A stretch of DNA of 64,000 nucleotides from Bacteroidota bacterium (GTDB lineage Bacteria > Bacteroidota > Ignavibacteria > UBA10030 > UBA8401): NCBI GenBank assembly GCA_021796215.1, contig JAJYOK010000018.1, forward strand, positions 1 to 64,000, in the 5' to 3' direction. Made by a program: the position numbers and the translations under genes. This document shows positions 55,683 through 64,000 of this stretch, one piece after another. Below the pieces are notes generated by a model. It saw nothing but the letters and a program-made list of their open reading frames with translations, was not told where the DNA came from and ran no database searches. Positions within the stretch are counted from its first letter, which is position 1; each line of letters opens with the position of its first letter.

Positions 55683-55737
55683 AAAAAATGCTGTGAACCT
55701 CTTGCCAGTACAACATTCGGCAAGCATGGACGTTCAC
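55683..55737 (-). terminator. Intrinsic terminator after the LysE-type gene
   Basis: On the minus strand GTGAAC pairs with GTTCAC and the inner TTGCC with GGCAA, followed by AGCATTTTTTATT. It overlaps the last bases of the LysE gene and separates it from acs. Confidence 0.7.
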
Positions 55738-56351
55738 GAAATCAATTTATAACCCATCACGAGACTGATGGTAAGCAGAATCACGCCGAAAACACGTGTA
55801 ATCCGCTGGATAATGGGCTTATCCAATTTCATTTTTTGCCGCTCAACCAATTCGAGCAAAATAAAAAACCACGTTGTTGTTCCGATGCCTGTTCCTAATG
55901 CAAAAAATGAATTATTGTATGTTGATGAAACTAAAATGTGATAGCCATGAATAATACCGGCAACTGTTATCCAATAGGCAAGAAAGGAAGGATTAGAAAG
56001 GTACAGCAAAACGCCGAGAATGAAGTAGCGTTTGAATCCCGGCGAATCTTCACTCCTCTTTAATTTCGCCTCCGCAATTTTGAAAAAGGTGGTCTTAATA
56101 CCGAAGAAAAGAAAAATAAGAAACGTTGCTATCTGAAGAATCTGTACAAGGTGTGGGTTGGTCATAAGAGAGGATATTCCGAACATTGCGGCTCCGCAGT
56201 AAACGATATCCATAAATCCCGAGCCCGTTCCAATCATTAATCCTTGACCCGTCTTGTTGGAAAGCCCTTTCATCATTACTGCAAGATTAATCGGGCCGAC
56301 CGGAATCGAAGAAGCGAAGCCGACAACAAATCCAAGTATGAGACCAATCAT
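55734..56351 (-). CDS. LysE/RhtB-family amino-acid exporter
   Basis: A 205-residue membrane protein with about six TM helices. The family's N-terminal motif is FASSIPVGPINLAVMMKGLS and the second helix has LMIGTGSGFMDIVYCGAAMF. Substrate not predictable. It is one gene with its own terminator. Confidence 0.88.
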   Translation of the reverse strand: MIGLILGFVVGFASSIPVGPINLAVMMKGLSNKTGQGLMIGTGSGFMDIVYCGAAMFGISSLMTNPHLVQILQIATFLIFLFFGIKTTFFKIAEAKLKRSEDSPGFKRYFILGVLLYLSNPSFLAYWITVAGIIHGYHILVSSTYNNSFFALGTGIGTTTWFFILLELVERQKMKLDKPIIQRITRVFGVILLTISLVMGYKLIS

Positions 56352-56501
56352 TACACTTTCATTGCTCCACAGGAGTCCATTTGGGACTGATTCAAGAATA
56401 CTTGTCCGCCATCTTTTTGGGCGGAGTGGTTATACTGGAGTAGAAAAGCGAGAAAATTTAATAATAGAAGATAAAGAATTGCGGGAAAATTGCAAATAAA
56501 T

Positions 56502-57503
56502 TTACGCCGGAAGCGTAACGTCCTTTTCTTCCATCAACAGAAGTGTTTCATCGTTGAAGAGCAAAAGCCGCTTCACAATCGCTTCGATATCGGTCAACCC
56601 CATCAATTCCATTCTGACTTTTGAAACATTCGGAAGTCCGCGCAGGTAACCGGAATAATGTTTTCTCATTTCAAACATGCCGGTTCGGTCGCCTTTGTAC
56701 TGCACCGACAATTTCAAATGCTCAATGCACAAACGAACGCGCTCTTCCACAGTAACGTGCGTCTGCACTTGTCCCGTTTGCATGAATTCCTTTGCCTGCT
56801 TAAATATCCATGGGTTTTCAATTGCACCGCGCCCGATCATCACACCGTCGCATCCGGTTTCCGCAAAAGCGCGCTGTACATCTTCCGGCGTAAAAATATT
56901 CCCGTTCACGATGACAGGAATTTTCACCGCCTCTTTAATTTTTGGAATCCAAGAATAATCCGGATCGCCTTTGTGTCCTTGCGCCCGTGTCCGGCAATGT
57001 ACAGTCAACGCTTGCGCGCCGATTCCTTCAATCATTTTAGCGACATCAACAATGCGAATCGAATGCTCATCCCAGCCGAGCCGCGTTTTTACCGTTACCG
57101 GCTTGCTCGTCGTCTTGATGACGGAAGAAACGATCCGTTCCATCTTCGGCAAATCTCTCAACAACCCTGCGCCTGCGCCGTGCAACGCGACATTCTTCAC
57201 CCAGCAGCCCGCGTTGATATCAATGATATCCGGATTCATCTCATCTGCCATACGCGCCGCGCCTTCCATCGAAGATTCTTCGCCGCCGTAAATTTGAATT
57301 CCGAACGGACGCTCGTCTTCGCTAAAGACCATTTTGCGTTTCGTCTTTTCGGAATTCCGCACAAGTCCTTCAGAGTTGACGAATTCCGTGTACAAAATGT
57401 CTGCACCGAGCCGTTTGCAGACAAGACGGAACGGAAGATCGGACACGTCTTCCATCGGTGCCAGCACAATTGCATTCGCTATGTCAATCGTTCCAATCTT
57501 CAT
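56502..57503 (-). CDS. dus: tRNA-dihydrouridine synthase (DusB-like)
   Basis: A 333-residue FMN enzyme that reduces uridine in the D loop of tRNA. NAIVLAPMEDVSDLPFRLVC, the catalytic Cys in INAGCWVKNVALHGAGAGLL, TVKTRLGWDEHSI, CRTRAQGHKGDPDYSWI and VMIGRGAIENPW are found. The Cys is followed by Trp where most relatives have Pro (GCP). Start MKIGTIDIAN at 57503 leaves one base to the dehydrogenase stop. Confidence 0.93.
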   Translation of the reverse strand: MKIGTIDIANAIVLAPMEDVSDLPFRLVCKRLGADILYTEFVNSEGLVRNSEKTKRKMVFSEDERPFGIQIYGGEESSMEGAARMADEMNPDIIDINAGCWVKNVALHGAGAGLLRDLPKMERIVSSVIKTTSKPVTVKTRLGWDEHSIRIVDVAKMIEGIGAQALTVHCRTRAQGHKGDPDYSWIPKIKEAVKIPVIVNGNIFTPEDVQRAFAETGCDGVMIGRGAIENPWIFKQAKEFMQTGQVQTHVTVEERVRLCIEHLKLSVQYKGDRTGMFEMRKHYSGYLRGLPNVSKVRMELMGLTDIEAIVKRLLLFNDETLLLMEEKDVTLPA

Positions 57504-57504
57504 T

Positions 57505-58521
57505 TCAGAGTGAATGAATTTTCTCGATAATCGCATCAGCCATTGCTTTCGTCCCGACAGTTGACGACGGATTCAAATCGCGTGTAACGTATTTACTCTC
57601 TTTCACAACTGCGGCAATCGCTTTCTCAATTTTCACCGCACGCTCCGATTCACCAAGGTGATGAAGCATCATTGCTCCGGCGAGAATAATTGCGCTTGGG
57701 TTGGCAATGTTTTTCTCCGCAATGTCCGGCGCGCTGCCGTGCACCGCCTCGAAAATTGCCGCGCTGCTTCCGATATTTGCACCCGGCGCTAATCCCAATC
57801 CGCCGACCAAACCGGAACAGAGATCGGAAAGAATATCGCCGAATAAATTCGTCGTGACGATCACATCGAACTGATTCGGGTTCAATACCAACTGCATCGC
57901 CATATTATCCACGATGCGGTCTTCCGCTTCAATGTCCGGATATTGCGCCGCCACCTCGCGCGCGACATCAAGAAACAATCCGCCGGAAAATTTCATGATG
58001 TTCGCTTTGTGGACGATGGTAACTTTTTTTCTGTGGTGCTTTCGCGCGTACTCGAACGCCGCACGAACGATGCGCTCCGAACCGAACCGTGTGACAATAC
58101 CGATCGTCTCCGCCGCACTTTTCTGTGCATCAACATAATGCTCGATGCCGGAATAAAATTCTTCGATGTTCTCGCGGAACATTACAAGGTCAACATTCTT
58201 GTACCGCGATGGCGCGCCTTCGTACGATTTCGCAGGGCGCAGATTAATATAGAGATCAAATTCTTTTCTCAGCGCAACATTGACGCTGCGGAATCCCTTT
58301 CCCATATGTGTCGTCAGCGGGCCCTTCAGGGCGACTTTATTCTTATGGATCGAATCTATCGTTGCCTGCGGAAGCGGATCGCGGAATTGATCCATTGCCC
58401 CAATTCCGGCTGCTGCAAATTCCCATGTTATTTGTGCGCCGGTAGCTTCAATAACGCGTGTCGCTGCTTCGCTGATACTGGGACCAATCCCGTCGCCGGG
58501 AATAAGTGTAATTATGTGCAT
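57505..58521 (-). CDS. NAD-dependent isocitrate/3-isopropylmalate dehydrogenase family
   Basis: A 338-residue enzyme. IITLIPGDGIGPSISEAATR, VMFRENIEEFYSGIEHYVD, the Tyr/Lys active site region TIVHKANIMKFSGGLF, and AVHGSAPDIAEKNIANPSA are those of the family. The sequence RENIEEFYSGIE (not the IPMDH RELTGG pattern) favours NAD-isocitrate dehydrogenase or a homoisocitrate type. It is next to dus and divergent from the patatin gene. Confidence 0.93.
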   Translation of the reverse strand: MHIITLIPGDGIGPSISEAATRVIEATGAQITWEFAAAGIGAMDQFRDPLPQATIDSIHKNKVALKGPLTTHMGKGFRSVNVALRKEFDLYINLRPAKSYEGAPSRYKNVDLVMFRENIEEFYSGIEHYVDAQKSAAETIGIVTRFGSERIVRAAFEYARKHHRKKVTIVHKANIMKFSGGLFLDVAREVAAQYPDIEAEDRIVDNMAMQLVLNPNQFDVIVTTNLFGDILSDLCSGLVGGLGLAPGANIGSSAAIFEAVHGSAPDIAEKNIANPSAIILAGAMMLHHLGESERAVKIEKAIAAVVKESKYVTRDLNPSSTVGTKAMADAIIEKIHSL

Positions 58522-58698
58522 GAGTACCTGATGATTGTGTCGGTCGAAGACCTCGCCGCTTTCTGGCGGAAGGTTTATGAAAAGATACGAAAAACGGTGC
58601 GGAGTTCAAAAGTCGGGGCATAATGATGAGTGCTTCAGCGTTGTTTTTCCCTGCCATTTTTTGTACTTTGTGAATGTTTATTCACCATATCCCATTGC

Positions 58699-61455
58699 AT
58701 GAATTACACAGTATCGCGCTTAATAGCTGGTCTTTTTTTCATCTCGTTTTTTCTTTTCCCTTTTGCTTCTCTGGCAGTCGCGCAAAGCACCATCGTTATC
58801 CGTCCGCCGCTTGAAGAATACCGGAAAACTTCCAGAGATATTATCCCGTTTCGTCAATTAAAGAGACCGAAAATTGCGCTCGTGCTCAGCGGAGGCGGGG
58901 CGCGCGGCATTGCACAGATCGGCGTTCTGAAAGCGTTGGAAAAGCATCATATTCCGATTGACGCCATTATCGGCACAAGCATGGGAAGCATTATCGGCGG
59001 ATTGTACGCCGCCGGTTACTCCACCAATCAATTGCAAGCGCTTGTGGATACGACAAACTGGTCAGATATTCTTTCGCTTACTGATGAAAGCGACCGAAAA
59101 GATCTTTTTATCGGACAAAAACAAGAGCTTGATAAAAACCTCTTGACGATCCGTTTTTCCGGACTGAAGCCGGTCATTCCTTCTTCCCTTTCCAGCGGAC
59201 AACGTCTGACAAACTTCCTCAATGAATTGGTCTTGCAAGGCATCTATCACGCGAGAGAAAGCTTTGATAATTTGAAAGTTCCGTTTCGCGCTGTCGCCAC
59301 CGATCTTATTTCTGGAAAACGAATCGTGCTGAACTCCGGCAATCTTACCGAAGCGATGCGCGCAAGCATTTCTGTGCCGCTGTTGTACAGTACTGTCAAT
59401 ACCGACAGCATGGAATTGACCGACGGCGGATTGCTTTCCAACATTCCCGTAGAAGTTGCGCAAGCAATGAATATGGATATTATCATCGCCGTGGATGTTG
59501 TCAGTCCGTTGCGCGGTGCGAACCAATTGAATGCACCGTGGGAAGTGGCAGATCAAATCATCAACATTATGGCGCAGCGCGCAAACAAAGAATCGCTGCA
59601 GAAAGCAACCATCGTCATAAGACCTAAGCTGGGAGATCATCTCGCGGCAGATTTCTCGAACCTCGACACAATGATTCAGGCAGGAATGAAGGCAGCGGAA
59701 GCAGAGATTCCCTCTCTTCTCGACAGCATTGCCAAAAAACAAAGTGAAACGTATTACAACGGTCCCGATGAATCGCAGCTCGCGTTTAAAATTTCCGACG
59801 TTCATTTCCAGGAAGATCACATCCCGTTGGCGATCAAACAAGATTTCGATTCACTTATTCATCAGAATAAAGTTTCTCTGGGAACGATCAAAGAAAAGAT
59901 CTCCACACTGTACTCCCTTGGTGATTACAACGATGCCCGTGCCGAATTGACAATGCATGATTCCTCTGCATCGCTTGCAGTTATCGTTCATCCAAACCCA
60001 GTTCTTAAAAATGTTCGCATCGTTGGGAACAGCGTCATGCCGGCCGATTCTCTTCTCCAATATTTTATTCCTTTGAAAGATAAAATCATCAACGTTGCAG
60101 AATCGCGCGCCGCATTGGAAGACATCTTGTCGTTGTACCGTGACAACGGCTACTCACTGGCGCGCATTCAATCGGCGGCATTCGATACGCTTTCCGGAAC
60201 GCTGACACTCACCGTTGACGAAGGCATCATTCGACACATGACGATCAAAGGGACAACGATCTCCCGCGATTGGGTGATTTGGCGTGAACTGCCATTCAAG
60301 GCGGGAAATATTTTTACTGTTTCGGAAGCGGAACAAGGTATCAGCAACCTCATCGCGACAAATCTTTTCGATCAGGTGCTGATAGATATCGGCTATATCG
60401 GCTCAACGCCGGATATTATTATCCGCGCCACCGAGCGGCAGGCAGAAGTAGCACGCTTCGGCTTCCGGTACGACAACGAGCGAAACGTGCAGCCCTCATT
60501 CGAGCTCCGCGATCAGAATTTTCTCGGCACCGCAACGGAAATCGGCGCAAGCTTTGCGGGCGGCTTGCGAAACCGCGATTACCTTCTTCAATTCCGTGCA
60601 AACAGAATTTTTAACAGCTATTTTACTTTCGATCTGAACGGCTATTACCGATTGAAAGACATTAATACCTACGGAGACGATCCTACGGTGCAAAATGCAA
60701 CAGAATTCAACCGTCTGCGGACAGGCGAATACCGCCAGATCAAATACGGCGCGTCGTTTTCATTAGGACGCCAGGTAGAACGGCTTGGAAATGTTACGGC
60801 GGAATACAGAGTTGAAACGGATCAAATCAAATTTCAAAACGGAACAGGATACACGCCGGATAAATTTGAAGTCGAAGCGTTCCGCCTTCACTCAACCGTT
60901 GACACGCAAGACCGTTTTCCTTTTCCGACCTCCGGCTCGCTGATGAATCTCGAATGGGAAACAGCGACATCATACATCGGCGGCGAAGTGGGCTATTCAA
61001 AAATATTCCTCTCGTACGAATGGTTCAATACGTACTTCGGCACGCAAACCATTCATCCGAAAATAATGTTCGGTTTCGGCGACGAGACCTTGCCGCTGAC
61101 ACAGCAATTTTCTCTTGGCGGCGAAAATTCTTTCTACGGATTGTATGAAGACGACCGCCGCGGCAGACAAATTTTTGCTGCAAATGTGGAATACCGCGCT
61201 CTCCTTCCGTTCAAGCTTTTGTGGGATACGTATTTCAAAATCCGGTACGATTTCGGCTCCATCTGGCCCCATCAAACGGATATTCGCTGGCGCGACTTGC
61301 ATCACGGCGTTGGATTAGGAATCGCCGTTGATACACCGATTGGCCCCGCAAGCATTTCTATCGGAAGAAGCTTTTACCTGCTTAACGATCTTCCCAATCG
61401 TCCGCTCAGCTTGGGACCGATTGTCGGATATTTCTCCCTGGGATATCCGCTGTAG
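58699..61455 (+). CDS. Patatin-POTRA-barrel protein (PlpD-like, type Vd)
   Basis: A 918-residue outer-membrane protein. Signal peptide; patatin domain with GGGARGIAQIGVLKALEKH, catalytic Ser in IIGTSMGSIIGGL and Asp in LTDGGLLSNIPVE; POTRA-like repeats (about 440-600); and a C-terminal BamA-type 16-stranded barrel ending GYFSLGYPL. Known relatives (PlpD) present or release a phospholipase at the cell surface by type Vd secretion. Start MNYTVSRLIAG chosen over a GTG at 58630. Confidence 0.93.
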   Translation: MNYTVSRLIAGLFFISFFLFPFASLAVAQSTIVIRPPLEEYRKTSRDIIPFRQLKRPKIALVLSGGGARGIAQIGVLKALEKHHIPIDAIIGTSMGSIIGGLYAAGYSTNQLQALVDTTNWSDILSLTDESDRKDLFIGQKQELDKNLLTIRFSGLKPVIPSSLSSGQRLTNFLNELVLQGIYHARESFDNLKVPFRAVATDLISGKRIVLNSGNLTEAMRASISVPLLYSTVNTDSMELTDGGLLSNIPVEVAQAMNMDIIIAVDVVSPLRGANQLNAPWEVADQIINIMAQRANKESLQKATIVIRPKLGDHLAADFSNLDTMIQAGMKAAEAEIPSLLDSIAKKQSETYYNGPDESQLAFKISDVHFQEDHIPLAIKQDFDSLIHQNKVSLGTIKEKISTLYSLGDYNDARAELTMHDSSASLAVIVHPNPVLKNVRIVGNSVMPADSLLQYFIPLKDKIINVAESRAALEDILSLYRDNGYSLARIQSAAFDTLSGTLTLTVDEGIIRHMTIKGTTISRDWVIWRELPFKAGNIFTVSEAEQGISNLIATNLFDQVLIDIGYIGSTPDIIIRATERQAEVARFGFRYDNERNVQPSFELRDQNFLGTATEIGASFAGGLRNRDYLLQFRANRIFNSYFTFDLNGYYRLKDINTYGDDPTVQNATEFNRLRTGEYRQIKYGASFSLGRQVERLGNVTAEYRVETDQIKFQNGTGYTPDKFEVEAFRLHSTVDTQDRFPFPTSGSLMNLEWETATSYIGGEVGYSKIFLSYEWFNTYFGTQTIHPKIMFGFGDETLPLTQQFSLGGENSFYGLYEDDRRGRQIFAANVEYRALLPFKLLWDTYFKIRYDFGSIWPHQTDIRWRDLHHGVGLGIAVDTPIGPASISIGRSFYLLNDLPNRPLSLGPIVGYFSLGYPL

Positions 61456-61492
61456 CGGCAACTTTGCGAAATGACGGAAGAACGTCATTCCC

Positions 61493-61574
61493 GAATGTTT
61501 TTATCGGGAATCTAACTGCAGGAAACGACTCAAATAATGGATTCCTGCCTACCGCAGGCAGGCGCGGGAATGAC
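61493..61574. repeat. REP-like dispersed palindromic repeat
   Basis: GTCATTCCCGAATGTTTTTA followed by TCGGGAATC, then ATGGATTCCTGCC and GCGCGGGAATGAC. Same cores as at 2751-2790 and 29169-29212. It fills most of the 200-bp gap between the patatin and the aldolase genes. Confidence 0.6.
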
Positions 61575-61657
61575 TCTCCTCTAAATTTTGGTTCCTAAAA
61601 AACATTTTGCGTAACTTCAGCCAGCAATTGCATAGAATTTTTGAAAACAAAATCAAA

Positions 61658-62824
61658 ATGAAAACAGCGCCGCGAAGAAAATCTGACCTCGAAACCCCAT
61701 GCCTGATACTCGATAGCGATATCGTCGGACAAAATCTTCAGAAGATGCAGCAATTTGCCGATAGCAAGGGAAAGAAGCTTCGTCCTCATGCAAAAACTCA
61801 CAAGTGTACAACTCTTGCAAAAAAACAAATCGAACGCGGAGCAATAGGTGTTTGTGCGGCAAAAGTATCCGAAGCAGAAAAATTAGCCGCGGCAGGAATA
61901 GAAGGAATCCTGATAACCGGTCCCGTCGTCACTCCGCAGCAAATTAAAAAAGTAGTCGGGCTTCGTTCTCTCTCCCCTTCGCTGATGGTCACGGTTGACC
62001 ATGAAGAGAATATCAAAAACCTGAGCGCAGCATTGCGGCAGAGCAATCTTATTCTCGACGTCTTGCTCGATATTGATGCGGGATTAAAAAGGACAGGAAC
62101 ACCGCCGTCCAACGCACTTACACTTGCCGGAAAAATTCTCTCGGAGAAAAATCTTCGTCTCCGCGGAATACAAGCGTATGCAGGACACATTCAGCACATC
62201 ATTCCTTATGAAGAAAGGAAAAAAGCTTCCTACAAATGTTTTGAAGAAGTGATTCCCGTTTTCAATACGCTGAAAAAAGAAATCGAAGGCTTCACAATCT
62301 TTAGCGCATCGGGAACCGGAACGATTGGAATAGACAGCAATATTCCCGAAATAACCGAGCATCAGGTCGGCTCCTATGTTTGTATGGATGCCGAATATCT
62401 TCCGGTTGAAAACCCCTTGGGTGTTGAGTTATCAAAGAACGGCAAAGATTCGATTTCCTTTAATGCCGCCCTTCGCTTGCTGACAACAGTGGTAAGCGTA
62501 AACCAAAAAGGATTTGTTACTGTTGATGCCGGTTTGAAATCACTCTACAGTGATGGAGCCGTTCCGCAAATCTTCACACGGGAATTTGCCGGCCAGCCAA
62601 AGGTTGATTCGTCTATGGCGGGGATGAAATATGATTGGTTCGGAGATGAATACGGAAAAATAATTTATGCGGAAGATTCTAAAGCCCCGGCATTAGGCAC
62701 GGTCTTTGAACTTATTGTTTCACATTGCGATCCCACCATTAACCTCTTCGACCGATTCTATATTACAAAAGGCAGCGAAGTTGTAGATACATGGGAAATT
62801 GATTTGCGGGGTTGCAGCCAATAA
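61658..62824 (+). CDS. D-threonine aldolase / D-serine deaminase-like (DSD1 family)
   Basis: A 388-residue PLP enzyme of the alanine-racemase fold III type. PLP Lys in LRPHAKTHKCTTLAKKQIER (about residue 45), SASGTGTIG for the phosphate, the metal-site HCD motif in VSHCDPTINLFD. Substrate (D-threonine, D-serine or 3-hydroxyaspartate) cannot be fixed from the sequence. Start MKTAPRRKSD at 61658. The downstream gap (62825-63038) carries the CTGATCCGCC/GGCGGA short repeat also found near 7870. Confidence 0.9.
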   Translation: MKTAPRRKSDLETPCLILDSDIVGQNLQKMQQFADSKGKKLRPHAKTHKCTTLAKKQIERGAIGVCAAKVSEAEKLAAAGIEGILITGPVVTPQQIKKVVGLRSLSPSLMVTVDHEENIKNLSAALRQSNLILDVLLDIDAGLKRTGTPPSNALTLAGKILSEKNLRLRGIQAYAGHIQHIIPYEERKKASYKCFEEVIPVFNTLKKEIEGFTIFSASGTGTIGIDSNIPEITEHQVGSYVCMDAEYLPVENPLGVELSKNGKDSISFNAALRLLTTVVSVNQKGFVTVDAGLKSLYSDGAVPQIFTREFAGQPKVDSSMAGMKYDWFGDEYGKIIYAEDSKAPALGTVFELIVSHCDPTINLFDRFYITKGSEVVDTWEIDLRGCSQ

Positions 62825-63038
62825 TGCAGCCGCAGGCTTTTCTGCCAATGGCTGATCCGCCTCTGGCGGAATGGCGAAACAAAAAAAGTTTTTTAAACAA
62901 ATGTTTTTGTCGCCGCTGTACTTTATTCTCTTCACTCTTTACTTATTAAAGAGGTTAGGCGGCGCCTTTGGTTTCAGTGTGCCTGACGACCCCAATCGTT
63001 CCCCGAATCTAAGCGATCTGCATAAGTCGAAGAATGCA

Positions 63039-64000
63039 TTATCGTGCGGGGAAGTCGCGCATGTACGGCGTGATGTTGTTTGCAATTGTGCTAAACTCCG
63101 CTTCCGTTAGCGGGAGTCGACGGAATGCGGCCCAGCCTGCCTTCGGATACGTGGCGGGGCTGGCAGCCGCGTCCGAGCCGTACAACACCCGCCCGACGCC
63201 GATCTGACGAATGCGCGTGGCGATGTGTTGGAGCTCATTCGGAGACATTGCGGGTTGTACCACTGTCGCGACATCGAACCACACGTTCTGCATGCGCGCG
63301 TCATGCCGCGCGATCGCGTCAGTGAACACGCTTAGTGCCGAATCTGTTGGCGCATCGTAGCCACCAGATCCTGCAAGATGTGCAATCTGTACGGGAACGT
63401 CAGGCGCTGCTGGCAAGAGCTCATTGAGGAAGACGCGTGCCTCATAAGCACCATATCGTCGGTCTTTGTCGAACGACGTATGCAAATGTACTACGATGGG
63501 CATCCGAAGGCGGTTCGCAGCCTCAAAGATTTCCCGGAGCTGCGCGACGTCATTGGGGTTGTCGAGGTCAACGTCGGAATTACCGAAATGCAGCTTGAGT
63601 CCATAATGCAGTTCAGGATCTTTGGAGCAACGCGTCAGTTCCTTAAGCGCGTAGGACTTGAGTGGATTGAAGCTGCAGAATGCTCGCAAGCGGTCGGGAT
63701 ACTGCGCTACCTGCTGCGCCGTCCAGTTGTTCTCCGCCTTCACGTGTTCATATTCATTGTCGACCGGCGCACGGCTTGCCTTACCCCATGTGTACGCAAC
63801 CGACAGTACGAGCGCACGCTGAATCCCGGCGGAATCAAGCAGGGCAATGAGCTTGCTCGCGCTAATGCCCGATGCACTCGAATCGCCTGTGACCAGTGCG
63901 GCTGCTGCCGGACTGAATAGATGCTGGTGGTAGTCGATCACCGGGGTTTGAGCAAATAGCATCGTGGGAATGATGCACCCGAGAGCCAGTAGAGTGAAGA
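63039..64000 (-). CDS. Exported amidohydrolase-family protein (5' end outside window)
   Basis: At least 320 residues; the frame is open to the right edge, and just upstream of MLFAQ it reads FTLLALGCIIPT, a signal peptide, so the 5' end lies beyond 64000. The metal sites VIDYHQHLFSP (HxH), LKLHFGN, VVHLHTS, VQIAHLAGSGG and VLYGSDAAASP are those of COG2159/amidohydrolase 2 enzymes. Reading by eye, the gene is clearly GC-richer than its neighbours, suggesting recent transfer. Substrate unknown. Confidence 0.88.
   Translation of the reverse strand, partial: FTLLALGCIIPTMLFAQTPVIDYHQHLFSPAAAALVTGDSSASGISASKLIALLDSAGIQRALVLSVAYTWGKASRAPVDNEYEHVKAENNWTAQQVAQYPDRLRAFCSFNPLKSYALKELTRCSKDPELHYGLKLHFGNSDVDLDNPNDVAQLREIFEAANRLRMPIVVHLHTSFDKDRRYGAYEARVFLNELLPAAPDVPVQIAHLAGSGGYDAPTDSALSVFTDAIARHDARMQNVWFDVATVVQPAMSPNELQHIATRIRQIGVGRVLYGSDAAASPATYPKAGWAAFRRLPLTEAEFSTIANNITPYMRDFPAR

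Noticed and set aside
56658-57530. 290-residue ORF antisense to dus
   Set aside because: Mirror frame of a coding region with strong codon bias; His/Arg/Phe-rich and without a domain.
59062-59841. 259-residue ORF antisense to the patatin gene
   Set aside because: Shadow of a well-supported gene; no motif or signal.
62871-63110. 79-residue plus-strand ORF (MAKQKKFFKQ)
   Set aside because: It starts in a REP-like repeat and runs antisense into the amidohydrolase 3' end; no domain, weak start.

Overview
The window looks like a chromosomal segment of a Gram-negative member of the Bacteroidota/Chlorobiota group, most likely Ignavibacteria-like. The reasons are two secreted beta-propeller proteins ending in a Por-type (type IX secretion) sorting tail with the SQNYPNPFNP motif, a bacillithiol-type bshA, a reg_prop/Y_Y_Y sensor kinase, ExbB/ExbD/TonB and TPR envelope genes, and moderate GC. 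No phage, plasmid, CRISPR or defence island was recognised. Most genes lie on the minus strand.

Layout. 1-1120: a six-TM, S-component-like membrane protein under a cobalamin riboswitch with an intrinsic terminator, and directly downstream a second cobalamin riboswitch that leaves the window at its left edge. 1368-3263: a propeller lipoprotein, a possible MITE and a broken AraC-type HTH. 3444-5230: an undecaprenyl-phosphate sugar transferase and a small membrane protein. 5211-12628: an envelope operon (TPR giant, plugless TonB-dependent barrel, SPOR protein, ExbB, ExbD, TonB). 13478-20461: housekeeping run (asparaginase, rsmB, TPR lipoprotein, DUF58, methyltransferase, dut, PerM, RsmI-like).

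21180-26198: folP, cdaA, a glycosyltransferase, pcm and miaA, preceded by a terminator and a tiny basic protein and followed by tRNA-Ala(GGC), two tandem tRNA-like pseudo-copies, tRNA-Pro(CGG), and a GIY-YIG nuclease ORF flanked by 30-bp direct repeats of the tRNA-Pro 3' end. 26442-27731 is a TPR gene with an in-frame TAG. 27782-37968: a long SUF cluster: Rrf2 regulator, IscS-type desulfurase, unknown 93-aa protein, SufA-like carrier, sufB, sufC, sufD, sufS, sufU, a DUF59/SufT protein, superoxide dismutase and a Lon-N protein. Its intergenic gaps hold paired palindromes. 38135-38367 is a 21-bp tandem repeat array.

38575-45817: a second propeller lipoprotein, a YigZ/IMPACT protein, bshA, a CPBP protease, an unknown ORF, a UvrD/PcrA helicase and ogt. 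46066-53523: two T9SS-exported propellers (one with a homopolymer frameshift) beside a response regulator and a large sensor kinase. 53662-58521: acs, LysE-type exporter, dus, NAD-dependent isocitrate/isopropylmalate dehydrogenase. 58699-64000: a patatin-POTRA-barrel protein, a D-threonine aldolase-like enzyme and the 3' part of a GC-richer amidohydrolase gene that runs off the right edge.

The two most unusual pieces are the tRNA-Pro/GIY-YIG locus and the double cobalamin-riboswitch arrangement around an uncharacterised transporter-like protein.
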